Origin: Acidisarcina sp.
GTDB taxonomy: Bacteria; Acidobacteriota; Blastocatellia; Pyrinomonadales; Pyrinomonadaceae
NCBI GenBank assembly: GCA_021155145.1
Contig: JAJNPX010000208.1
Coordinates: 1-17,009 of the forward strand
Direction of reading: 5' to 3'
Length of the DNA: 17,009 bases
The position numbers were made by a program, and so were the translations under genes. The notes beneath the pieces are model-generated. The model saw only the letters and a list, made by a program, of their open reading frames with translations, was not told where the DNA came from and did not search any database. Below are positions 1-6,300 of this stretch, piece by piece. The stretch's first letter is position 1; each line of letters opens with the position of its first letter.

Positions 1-353
1 AATTCAATGCCTGCTTTATTCACACCCCCATTTTCTATAACCAGTATGATAGCAGGATGGAAAACACGCCACTGGACATTCACAAGTGTGCTATCTTTCT
101 CGTCAACCGAAACATAAGGAGTGAACACTCCGTCAACTTGCCGGGGATTTGTCCCATAAAAGACAGCCTTTGATCCGTCGTTTCTCAATTCAAAAGTATA
201 CTGAAGTTCTTTCTTCTCCGCCTTGCGCAAATCGACAGCTAAAACTACTCCTCTATCCGTCTCATGTTGGCCTGATCTCACCTGAGCGTTCCCTTGACCT
301 AAAGTGACTAAATAAACGAAAAGAACTACTCCAATAATGTGTTTAACATTCAT
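1..353 (-). CDS. Secreted small protein, 3' end beyond window (partial); possible partner of the adjacent protease
   Basis: I do not recognise this family. Reading the minus strand from an ATG at 353 gives 117 codons open to the window edge. The N-terminus (MNVKHIIGVVLFVYLVTLGQ, then GNAQ) looks like a Sec signal peptide: a Lys, a hydrophobic core and a likely cleavage site after about residue 20-23. The mature part alternates short polar and hydrophobic stretches (LQYTFELRN, VFYGTNP, YVSVDEKD), suggesting a beta-sandwich, perhaps like small proteinase-inhibitor or Ig-like folds; that is inference only. A purine-rich GGAAGGGAG lies 3 nt before the ATG, the clearest Shine-Dalgarno in the window, where most other genes have none. 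The gene is AT-rich (17 of 60 bases are G/C in 301-360) and lies 47 bp downstream of the M91-like protease, the place where Rhs toxin tips usually have their immunity gene. Coding call is firm; function is not. Confidence 0.75.
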   Translation of the reverse strand, partial: MNVKHIIGVVLFVYLVTLGQGNAQVRSGQHETDRGVVLAVDLRKAEKKELQYTFELRNDGSKAVFYGTNPRQVDGVFTPYVSVDEKDSTLVNVQWRVFHPAIILVIENGGVNKAGIE

Positions 354-367
354 AAACTCCCTTCCAC

Positions 368-396
368 AAAATAAAGCAGAAAAAGAACAGAGTCAA
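368..396 (-). promoter_or_regulatory. Possible promoter for the secreted small protein
   Basis: Minus-strand TTGACT (391-396) is followed after 17 bp by TATTTT (368-373), an acceptable sigma-70-type pair for the gene starting at 353. The predicted transcript start, near 361, falls inside the Shine-Dalgarno stretch, which weakens the call. The -35 hexamer overlaps the palindrome at 392-409, so a protein bound there could block it. Confidence 0.35.
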
Positions 397-409
397 CTAA
401 TTAGTTGAC
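392..409. promoter_or_regulatory. 18-bp perfect palindrome between protease and secreted protein (operator or weak terminator)
   Basis: GTCAACTAATTAGTTGAC is perfectly self-complementary with 9-bp arms and no mismatch. It contains the stop codon of the protease (401-403) and most of a possible -35 box of the next gene. As minus-strand RNA it could fold into a 7-bp stem with an AATT loop followed by a T-rich stretch, a weak terminator or attenuator. As DNA it has the symmetry of an operator for a dimeric regulator. The sequence does not decide between these. Confidence 0.5.
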
Positions 410-853
410 ACGTACCCAATCTATCCTGTCTGAGTAGGCCGCCCGGGATCTGTCACCTAGTTGACGTCGAATCTGGTTCTCGGTCACGTCATTAGGAAGA
501 TTTCCAAAATATCCAAGCGTTCTGAACTCTTCCCAATGCGCAGACTCGGAATACACGAAGTCTCCTTCTGTAAAGTAATGAGTAAAACGATTACCCCGGT
601 TACCAAGAAAGCTGTACGAATACGCGTTCGGGTAAGGTCGCATGTAATTGTATGCGTGAATTAGTTCGTGAGCCAACCCAAGAACCGGATCCCGCGGTTC
701 CGAGATTATTAAATCTTTCTTAGCTCTTACTTCCATCCATACAATGAGATCCGGATCCCAATTGACCACCATATCTGCGGCCATTCCAAATACCGCAGCT
801 CTCGTCGGGGGGTCCACGTAATTTTCGCCGTCATGATTTACAACAATTGTCAA
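401..853 (-). CDS. M91-family zinc metallopeptidase, orphan Rhs-type toxin tip
   Basis: A 150-residue protein with a zinc protease signature: AHELIHAYN places HExxH at residues 62-66 (His62, Glu63, His66), and a downstream acidic pair, HWEEF (Glu108, Glu109), may supply the third zinc ligand. The overall look matches the M91 (NleD-like) domain, which in Acidobacteriota often forms the last part of Rhs/YD-repeat proteins. The protein is about one domain long, with no signal peptide and no Rhs core. There is no ATG: the first possible start is a TTG at 853, only eight codons after an in-frame TGA (875-877), and no Shine-Dalgarno is visible. It may therefore be a displaced toxin tip that is silent until recombined, or it may use the TTG. 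The end, SDRIDWVRVN, looks intact. A secreted protein follows 47 bp downstream and could be its inhibitor. Domain call is fairly sure; active expression is doubtful. Confidence 0.75.
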   Translation of the reverse strand: MTIVVNHDGENYVDPPTRAAVFGMAADMVVNWDPDLIVWMEVRAKKDLIISEPRDPVLGLAHELIHAYNYMRPYPNAYSYSFLGNRGNRFTHYFTEGDFVYSESAHWEEFRTLGYFGNLPNDVTENQIRRQLGDRSRAAYSDRIDWVRVN

Positions 854-858
854 TTGTT
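842..858. repeat. Inverted repeat at the protease start
   Basis: AACAATTG-T-CAATTGTT has perfect 8-bp arms around one base. It covers the TTG start candidate at 851-853. On RNA it could hide the start; on DNA it could be a binding site or a recombination scar. Confidence 0.5.
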
Positions 859-870
859 TAGCAGAGAGAA

Positions 871-896
871 GGGGTCAGTCATGTAATTGTGCAATT
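871..896. repeat. Possible REP-like element end
   Basis: GGGGTCAGTCATG followed by TAATTGTGCAATT includes the small hairpin AATTG-TG-CAATT (885-896). GGGGTCAGTCAT-type ends are something I associate with REP/RAYT-type repeats in other genomes, but only one copy lies in the window and no transposase is present. It sits at the edge of the AT-rich island, so it could mark the insertion boundary. Confidence 0.25.
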
Positions 897-1217
897 CTCT
901 TGTTTTGGTAGCTCGTCATAACCTGCGACGCGAGTTCGCGGCGGTTGTCGTTATCGCGATGCCCTACGGCGAAGAGATCGTCGAAATATTCGATTCATAG
1001 GCGGGAGTGCGTGCTATACTTGCAACGGAGTGCTCTCGGCGGTTCAGAATCGGCGGGAGGCTGGTTCTTTGAAAATGGAGGCGTCGGCGGCGGCAGAGGC
1101 AGCAGCGGCGGTGGGAAGGAAACCGGAGATCATTTTTGATAGAAACTGCGGTTTCCAAACCTTTCGGAAACACCGTAAACGTAGCCACGACAATGACTTG
1201 CGGCGGCAACCCGATGA

Positions 1218-1283
1218 GTTTCCAAACCGGTTTCCAAGCTGGTTTCCAACCTGGTTTCCAAGCGGTTTCCAAGTGGTTTCCAA
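1218..1283. repeat. Six-copy direct repeat, GTTTCCAA core, 11-12 bp period
   Basis: GTTTCCAA starts at 1218, 1230, 1242, 1254, 1265 and 1276, giving steps of 12, 12, 12, 11 and 11 bp; a seventh copy lies apart at 1151. The core is exact and the 3-4 bp linkers vary. The mixture of 12- and 11-bp steps breaks any reading frame, so conservation acts on DNA, not on a peptide. Spacing near one helical turn puts all cores on about the same face of the helix, as in iterons and arrayed protein-binding sites. No replication initiator gene is present. Confidence 0.85.
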
Positions 1284-1429
1284 AAGGGTCCGTAACGGCT
1301 TGCAGGCTGTTGGAATACGTCGCCGGGACAGCTAATCCTGATCCGGAGCGCATGGGTTGGAGGTCTTCGAGGCTGGGTCGAGGGTTGTTGATGCCATTGG
1401 AACGGCCGACACTCGTCCGGAGTTCTTTC

Positions 1430-2071
1430 TTACGAATCGCTAAAAGCGGACGGGCATATATCGTTAAGGGTGCAGGCGTCGCACTTTGGTTTTCGTGCGA
1501 CGCACACGCGGCGGCCGTGAAGGGTGATGGAGCTTGACCAATGGATCCAGTCCCGCTTGGGGACCAGTTCCATCATTTCCCTTTCCATTTTGTCCGCGGT
1601 CTTTTGACTCGAAAGTCCGAGTCGCGAAGTGACCCGCAAATGATGGACGTCGACCACGATCCCTTCGGCAATGCCCATCGCGAATGACATCACGACATTT
1701 GCCGTCTTCCGGCCTATTCCGGGAAGCGTGACAAGCTCGTCGAGCGTTTTGGGGACCTCGCCGTCGAAATCATCGACCAATTTTTGCGAAAGGGCTTTGA
1801 TCGCCTTCGACTTTTGCCGGAAGAAACCTGAGAGGTGAATGTCCTGTTCGAGCTCGGCCTGGTCGGCGGCGACATAATCCGCTGGGCCGCGATACTTTCG
1901 GAAAAGTGCGGGCGTGATCTTGTTAATGGTCGTGTCGCGATTTTGGGCCGCCAGCAGCGACGCGACCAGAAGCTCGAATGGATCAGAGAAATCCAGCTCG
2001 ACGATCGGCTCGGGGTATTGCTTTTTGAGACGCCTGGAGATCTCCTTAACACGCTCTTTCAGTTCGGACAT
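1430..2071 (-). CDS. nth: Endonuclease III (DNA glycosylase/AP lyase)
   Basis: Bifunctional base-excision repair enzyme that removes oxidised pyrimidines and cuts the abasic strand. The 213-residue length is that of the family. The helix-hairpin-helix is LPGIGRKTANVV at 116-127, with Lys122 as catalytic nucleophile, and Asp141 in VDVHHLRV is the conserved aspartate. The C-terminal [4Fe-4S] cluster is complete: Cys190-x6-Cys197-x2-Cys200-x5-Cys206. The lesion-side segment reads AAQNRD at 41-46 where many homologues have an AQ-TD type motif, a small deviation. The ATG at 2071 has no Shine-Dalgarno, but TATAAT lies 8 nt upstream, suggesting its own leaderless transcript besides readthrough from xerC, which ends 34 bp upstream. 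It is the last gene of the minus-strand run. Confidence 0.97.
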   Translation of the reverse strand: MSELKERVKEISRRLKKQYPEPIVELDFSDPFELLVASLLAAQNRDTTINKITPALFRKYRGPADYVAADQAELEQDIHLSGFFRQKSKAIKALSQKLVDDFDGEVPKTLDELVTLPGIGRKTANVVMSFAMGIAEGIVVDVHHLRVTSRLGLSSQKTADKMEREMMELVPKRDWIHWSSSITLHGRRVCVARKPKCDACTLNDICPSAFSDS

Positions 2072-2079
2072 AGGTTCGG

Positions 2080-2085
2080 ATTATA
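2080..2085 (-). promoter_or_regulatory. -10 box (TATAAT) directly before nth
   Basis: A perfect TATAAT on the minus strand ends 8 nt before the nth ATG, so transcription would start at or next to the start codon. No good -35 hexamer is seen. The placement is the same as for trmFO. Confidence 0.45.
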
Positions 2086-2105
2086 AGGCCCGCCCACCGA
2101 AAACG

Positions 2106-3020
2106 CTATGCCTTTGGGTGAGAGCGGGCATAGACGTCGATGAGCTTTTCCATCGAGACCTGTGTGTAGATCTGGGTCGTCGAGAGACGTGCATGCCCGA
2201 GCAGTTCCTGGATGTCGCGCAGGTCGGCGCCGGAATCGAGCAGATGCGTGGCAAAGGTGTGGCGAAGCGAGTGCGGCGAGATCTTGTGCAGATCGGCGCA
2301 TGTCTTTATGTATTTGTCGATCATTCGCCCGACGCTTCGGGTTGTCAGACGGGTTCCCTGGTAATTCAGAAAACACGCCTGAATGTCGCGCTTCGCCGCG
2401 GGTGCATTATTGACAAAAGTCGGCCGCGACGTCGAAAGATAAAGCAAGAGTGCCTGAAGAGCCTGATCATGAAAGGGGACGATGCGCTCCTTCCGCCGCT
2501 TTCCAAAAACGCGAACCATACGCTCGCGCAGATCGACGTCACCGAGATCGATATTGACCAACTCTCCGACGCGAATGCCAGTAGCATACAGAAACTCAAG
2601 GATCGCGCGGTCGCGTCGGCCAAGGTCGGTGTTCAGATCCGGCGTTTCGATAAATCGCACGGCGTCCTCAATGGAAAGATGCGTCGGCAGTTTGCGTTCG
2701 ATCTTTGGCGTGGCGACAAGCTTTGCGGGGTTCGCTTCGGCCTTTCCTTCCCTGATCAGAAACTGGAACAGCGTTCTCAGGCTGGCCAGTTTTCTTGCGA
2801 TCGAGGCCTTCTTTAATCCCGCCGCGTGAAGACTCGCCATCCATTCGCGGATCGTCAGGCGGTCGATCTCCTCGATGCCTATTTCCCTTCGCTTCTCGAT
2901 CCCGAGTACGAACTCGCGAAATTGTTCGACGTCCGATGCGTAATTCCTCAGCGTATGCGGGCTCATATTCCGCTCGTATTTGAGGTGTTGAAGAAATTGA
3001 TCTGAGGCTTCCTGAAGCAT
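2106..3020 (-). CDS. xerC: Tyrosine recombinase XerC (chromosome dimer resolution)
   Basis: Site-specific recombinase acting with XerD at dif. The 304 residues comprise an N-terminal SAM-like core-binding domain (about 1-100, with [15 protein letters not shown]) and a catalytic domain (about 113-300). All active-site residues are visible: Arg150 in ATGIRVGEL, Lys174 in FGKRRKER, His250 and Arg253 in HSLRHTF, His276 in LLGHARLS, and nucleophile Tyr285 in TQIYTQV. The ending VYARSHPKA resembles XerC (VYDxAHPRA) more than XerD, but the two are hard to separate without a tree. The gene lies 40 bp after the VWFA-related gene and 34 bp before nth, all on one strand. In many Firmicutes xerC directly follows trmFO; here two other genes stand between them. 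No Shine-Dalgarno is seen; a GATAAT hexamer at 3040-3045 (minus) could be an internal promoter. A mobile-element integrase is less likely given the housekeeping context. Confidence 0.92.
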   Translation of the reverse strand: MLQEASDQFLQHLKYERNMSPHTLRNYASDVEQFREFVLGIEKRREIGIEEIDRLTIREWMASLHAAGLKKASIARKLASLRTLFQFLIREGKAEANPAKLVATPKIERKLPTHLSIEDAVRFIETPDLNTDLGRRDRAILEFLYATGIRVGELVNIDLGDVDLRERMVRVFGKRRKERIVPFHDQALQALLLYLSTSRPTFVNNAPAAKRDIQACFLNYQGTRLTTRSVGRMIDKYIKTCADLHKISPHSLRHTFATHLLDSGADLRDIQELLGHARLSTTQIYTQVSMEKLIDVYARSHPKA

Positions 3021-3060
3021 CGGTGTGAGGTCGTTCTCTATTATCAGATCTTTGAAACTA

Positions 3061-4119
3061 TCATCTTCGCTTTGGAACGAAATAGCCCTTCCGCGTGCGA
3101 ACGATCAAGTTCGGCTTATCTTTGACCGATAGCGTGATCTCGCGAAATTGGCCGCGGGCATCGGCGTCATTGTCCGGATAATAGCTTAGAATGTACTGCT
3201 GTGAAAGTGCTGCGATGATCTGCCGAAAGGCGTCGTCCAGCTCCCGCTCATCTATCGGGGAGTGGACCGAGCCGCCGGTTTGACTGGCAAACTCGATCAT
3301 CCGACGCTCCGCCGCAAGCTGTCGAATATTGGCGTTGCCGCGTCGTGATCCGGTCCGTTTGTAGTTCTCGAAATCGGTCGTCTTGACCACGTACACCTGG
3401 GCATTAGCGAGCTGCAGGGCTTTTAGGGCTTCGGCAAGTTCAGAATAGCTCGCCGTGTCGTCCCCGTCCGAAACGATCACGATCACACGCCGGCCCGGCA
3501 CCTCGCTCAGGTATTCCGATGCGAGGATTATGCCGTCGAGCAAGGCGGTCGCTCCGGTAGGTTGAGCGAAAAGCTCTATCGCCCGCGTGAGCGATGAGAT
3601 GTCAGAGGTGAACCCCTGCTCGAGCCGCGTCGTGGTCGAAACGCTGAAGAGCGATGCAAGGTCCTTCTCTGGCCGGATCACGCGGCGAAGGAACTTCAAA
3701 GCGGCGTCCTTCTCAAACTCACGAGCGATCACCACGCTCGACGAGTTATCGAAGAGCATCGCAAGCCTGACCGGCGTCTCCGACCGGGCGAGATCGCCAA
3801 TTTCGACCGCTTTTCCATCTATCTTCAATTCGAAATCCGAAAGCTTCAAGCTCGTCACCGCACGGCCATTCGAATCGATCACGGTAACCGGTATCGGCAC
3901 CAACGTCGAATCGACTGTGATCTCGCCGTCGTCATCCTTGGATGCCGCAGGCGTCGGTGTGGGAGCGGCGAGGCGAGCGCGGTCGTTGTTGGTCGGCGAA
4001 TAGACGACGGATCCATCCCCTTTCGGTTTTGGCGTCGGAGATTCAGCGGGCTTGACACGGCCGGACTGTGCGGCCGCCGATACGGAAAGTGCAAAAATGG
4101 TAAGGAAAAGCAGCTTCAT
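3061..4119 (-). CDS. VWFA-related Acidobacterial domain protein, secreted
   Basis: The protein belongs to the VWFA-related group common in Acidobacteriota, whose role is unknown. A signal peptide covers about residues 1-18 ([16 protein letters not shown], cleavage before Gln-Ser). Then comes a Pro/Thr-rich linker (about 25-60), a small beta-rich segment typical of the group ([15 protein letters not shown], about 73-89) and the VWA domain (about 117-310). The metal-ion (MIDAS) site is complete: DNSSS near 124-128, the Thr of TGATALLDG near 188, and SDGDD near 217-221. The C-terminal YILSYYP and TRKGYFVP motifs are those of the family. I start at the ATG at 4119; a TTG just before it (4120-4122) would add one residue. 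It likely binds protein ligands outside the cytoplasm, which is inference. It lies 52 bp after the permease and 40 bp before xerC, so it is probably cotranscribed with housekeeping genes unrelated to it. Confidence 0.93.
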   Translation of the reverse strand: MKLLFLTIFALSVSAAAQSGRVKPAESPTPKPKGDGSVVYSPTNNDRARLAAPTPTPAASKDDDGEITVDSTLVPIPVTVIDSNGRAVTSLKLSDFELKIDGKAVEIGDLARSETPVRLAMLFDNSSSVVIAREFEKDAALKFLRRVIRPEKDLASLFSVSTTTRLEQGFTSDISSLTRAIELFAQPTGATALLDGIILASEYLSEVPGRRVIVIVSDGDDTASYSELAEALKALQLANAQVYVVKTTDFENYKRTGSRRGNANIRQLAAERRMIEFASQTGGSVHSPIDERELDDAFRQIIAALSQQYILSYYPDNDADARGQFREITLSVKDKPNLIVRTRKGYFVPKRR

Positions 4120-4171
4120 CAATGGTCTTGTACCTGACGAATATATGATGCCGGAAAATGCTACTTCGTAG

Positions 4172-4903
4172 CTAAACCACGATCAATTTTATCGCGGCCA
4201 TTAGAAGTACTACCGCCAGGACACGACGCAGCGTCAAAGAATCGAACCTCTTTGCTCCGAGAAGCGAACCGATCACACCGCCCAAAACCGCCGCGACGAT
4301 CCAAAGCCAAACATCCGACGGGAGAACGCCGACCTGTCGATAATTCCCGAGCAGTCCGGCGGCGGAGTTTACGAGGATGAACAATGCCGAAACACCGGCT
4401 GCCGTCTTGGCCTCTGACCAGTTCATCAGGAGCAAGAGCGGCGTAAGAAAGATCCCCCCGCCCACGCCGACCAGGCCCGAGAGGAGCCCCAAACACGCCC
4501 CGCATATCAAAGCGATACTGAAACTTGGGGCCTTGATCTCAACACTCTTCGAAAAGCTCCACGCCAGGCGGAATGCGGCAAACAGCAGCACGAGCCCGAG
4601 CACGATCTTGTAAACATTCGTCGGCAGCTGGATCATCCCGCCGATGAATGCAAAAGGGATCGAGGTAACGGCGAACGGCCAAAATATACCCCAGGAAAAA
4701 TGCCCCGCCCGATAAAATTGAAAAGCCCCGACCGAGGCAACGAAGAGATTCAATACCAGAGCCGTCGGCCTTGTTATCTCAGGCGCTACGGCGAGGAAGG
4801 CCATAACCGCCAAATAACCCGACGCGCCGCCGTGGCCTACGGATGAATAAAGGACGGCTACCAAAAACACTGCCAAAACGATCAAAAAGGCCGTGGTTTC
4901 CAT
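4172..4903 (-). CDS. TauE/SafE (TSUP) family membrane permease
   Basis: A 243-residue, almost wholly hydrophobic protein with seven or eight predicted membrane helices in two related halves. The first half carries SSVGHGGASGYLAVMAF (20-36) and the second GLVGVGGGIFLTPLLLLM (143-160); this glycine-rich duplicated signature defines the TSUP family, whose known members move sulfite, sulfonates, sulfoacetate or other organic anions. The substrate cannot be read from the sequence, and there are no sulfur-metabolism genes nearby. Its ATG (4901-4903) directly follows the TAA of trmFO (4904-4906) with no base between, so translation is likely coupled. The positively charged ending AKRFDSLTLRR before the last helix fits an inside loop. 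Family call is sure, substrate unknown. Confidence 0.92.
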   Translation of the reverse strand: METTAFLIVLAVFLVAVLYSSVGHGGASGYLAVMAFLAVAPEITRPTALVLNLFVASVGAFQFYRAGHFSWGIFWPFAVTSIPFAFIGGMIQLPTNVYKIVLGLVLLFAAFRLAWSFSKSVEIKAPSFSIALICGACLGLLSGLVGVGGGIFLTPLLLLMNWSEAKTAAGVSALFILVNSAAGLLGNYRQVGVLPSDVWLWIVAAVLGGVIGSLLGAKRFDSLTLRRVLAVVLLMAAIKLIVV

Positions 4904-6250
4904 TTATGCTGTTTGCGCCCCGGAGCCTCGGTCGAGCTCGCTCATCCATTCATCCCATTCTTTCAATGCCCGATCGACCTGTATGATATGCCGTTCGCGC
5001 TTTTTCCGATATTTCTTTCTAAGCTCTTCCGGAAGCGGTTCCAGGAGGCCGAAAGTAATATTCACCGGCTGAAAGTTCTTTGTCTCGACGTTTGATACGT
5101 ATCGGCACAATGCCCCGATGGCCGACGACCGAGGCGCTGTGATCATCGGTTCATCACGCAATACATTGACGGCGTTCAGCCCCGCCAGCCAGCCGGTCGC
5201 GACCGATTCCACGTAGCCTTCGACGCCGGTTATTTGTCCCGCAAAGAAAAGACCTCGATTCGACTTCGTTGCGAGCGTTTCGTTCAGGATCTTTGGCGAA
5301 TTGATAAAGGTATTGCGGTGGATCTGCCCGAATTGCAGGAACTCGGCATTTTCAAGGCCCGGGATAAGCTTCAGCACGCGTTCCTGTTCCCCGTATCTGA
5401 GGTGGTTTTGAAACCCGACCATCCCGTAGGCGTCTGCCATCAGATCTTCCTGACGTAGCTGAACACACGCATACGGCTCTTCGCCGGTTTTGGGATGCCG
5501 CAGGCCTTTGGGCTTCATCGGCCCGAATCGAAGGGTGTCAGGCCCGCGGCGTGCGATCTCCTCGATCGGCAGACAGCTTTCGAACCAATGTGTATCCTCG
5601 AAGCGCTTCAGCGGCACCGACTTTGCGGCGAGGACCTCTTTGATGAACGCCTCGTACTGATCGCGGTCCATCGGGCAATTGATGTAATCATCCCCGCCCT
5701 TGTCATAGCGGGCCGCTTTGAAAGCGATCGACATATCGATCGAATCGGCGGCCACGATCGGCGCTATGGCGTCATAAAAATAGAGCTGATCGTCACCAGT
5801 GAATCGCATTATCTCAGCCGTGAGAGCGTCGGAAGTCAGCGGGCCGGTCGCAATGATGGTTATCCCTTCATCCGGTATCTGGGTAACCTCTTCGCGGATT
5901 ATCTCGATATTCGGGTGCGATCCGACCCGTTCCGTGATCATTTCGGCAAACTTTCCGCGATCTACCGACAAAGCGGATCCGGCCGGGACCCTTGTCTTCG
6001 CGGCGACTTCCAACACTAGCGAACCGCCACGCCGAAGCTCCTCTTTCAATAAGTAAGGGGCGCTGCCCGGTTCGTCGGTCTTTAGCGAATTCGAGCAAAC
6101 GATCTCGGCCAGTTTGTCAGTTCTGTGCGCGGGAGTCTGCAAAACCGGCCTCATTTCGAACAGCTTTACGCGGGCGCCTTTTCTGGCAGCTTGCCACGCG
6201 GCCTCGACACCCGCAAATCCCCCGCCGATAACGTTTATCCAATCCGACAT
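4904..6250 (-). CDS. trmFO: tRNA (m5U54) methyltransferase TrmFO, folate/FAD dependent
   Basis: Makes 5-methyluridine at position 54 in the T-loop of tRNAs, using methylenetetrahydrofolate and FADH2. The FAD-binding motif is at the N-terminus, NVIGGGFAGVEAAW (6-19). Both functional cysteines are present: Cys52 in CSNSLK and Cys226 in FESCLPIE, corresponding to Cys53 and Cys226 of the Bacillus enzyme. Other family blocks are TPAHRTDKLAEIVC (39-52), MVGFQNHL and GLFFAGQITGVEGYVES. At 448 residues it has the usual length. I place the start at the ATG at 6250 (MSDWINVIGGG), since the frame open further upstream (to 6307) reads through the promoter region and adds non-conserved residues. No Shine-Dalgarno; TATACT lies 8 nt before the ATG. 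It is the first gene of a run with the permease, VWFA protein, xerC and nth. Confidence 0.97.
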   Translation of the reverse strand: MSDWINVIGGGFAGVEAAWQAARKGARVKLFEMRPVLQTPAHRTDKLAEIVCSNSLKTDEPGSAPYLLKEELRRGGSLVLEVAAKTRVPAGSALSVDRGKFAEMITERVGSHPNIEIIREEVTQIPDEGITIIATGPLTSDALTAEIMRFTGDDQLYFYDAIAPIVAADSIDMSIAFKAARYDKGGDDYINCPMDRDQYEAFIKEVLAAKSVPLKRFEDTHWFESCLPIEEIARRGPDTLRFGPMKPKGLRHPKTGEEPYACVQLRQEDLMADAYGMVGFQNHLRYGEQERVLKLIPGLENAEFLQFGQIHRNTFINSPKILNETLATKSNRGLFFAGQITGVEGYVESVATGWLAGLNAVNVLRDEPMITAPRSSAIGALCRYVSNVETKNFQPVNITFGLLEPLPEELRKKYRKKRERHIIQVDRALKEWDEWMSELDRGSGAQTA

Positions 6251-6258
6251 CAGTAATG

Positions 6259-6264
6259 AGTATA
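6259..6264 (-). promoter_or_regulatory. -10 box (TATACT) directly before trmFO
   Basis: TATACT on the minus strand ends 8 nt before the trmFO ATG, giving a transcript with almost no leader. The -35 region, about 17 bp upstream, has only a weak CTTTTC-like hexamer. Confidence 0.5.
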
Positions 6265-6300
6265 TCGAACAGTGAGCCGGAAAAGCAGCGCAGACGGGTA

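Larger units (their letters stand above)
854..1429. other. Long gene-poor stretch between nth and the protease
   Basis: No convincing gene is seen in these 576 bases. Several open frames exist, but they translate the direct repeats at 1218-1283 and the GC-rich run at 1079-1118 (GCGGCGG-type triplets) into low-complexity peptides. A 39-codon frame after an in-frame TGA (994-878, minus, beginning IEYFDDLF and ending at the TGA 875-877) has protein-like composition and may be the tail of a decayed gene. On the plus strand TGCTATACT at 1012-1020 resembles an extended -10 box. Near the nth end, ACTCGTCCGGAGT followed by TCTTTCTT (1411-1430) is a weak stem with a T-rich tail. Confidence 0.5.

Noticed and set aside
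1218..1283. CRISPR array
   Set aside because: Cores are only 8 bp and linkers 3-4 bp; no spacers of CRISPR size and no cas genes.
1150..1283. Plasmid-type replication origin with iterons
   Set aside because: No Rep protein, no AT-rich melting stretch or DnaA boxes beside it; surroundings are chromosomal housekeeping genes.
1030..1335. Plus-strand 101-codon frame with a possible start at 1075
   Set aside because: Low-complexity Ala-rich start, then repeat-derived Trp-Phe-Pro units; no recognisable domain. Kept only as a possible noncoding transcript.
964..1353. Minus-strand frame with repeated Trp-Lys-Pro (WKP) units, and a second frame at 1044-1283
   Set aside because: They are translations of the GTTTCCAA array and GC-rich triplets. 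The repeat steps shift frame, so no peptide repeat is conserved.
1914..2816. 300-codon plus-strand frame
   Set aside because: Antisense to xerC and nth, which have complete catalytic motifs; Arg/Ser-rich shadow with no domain.
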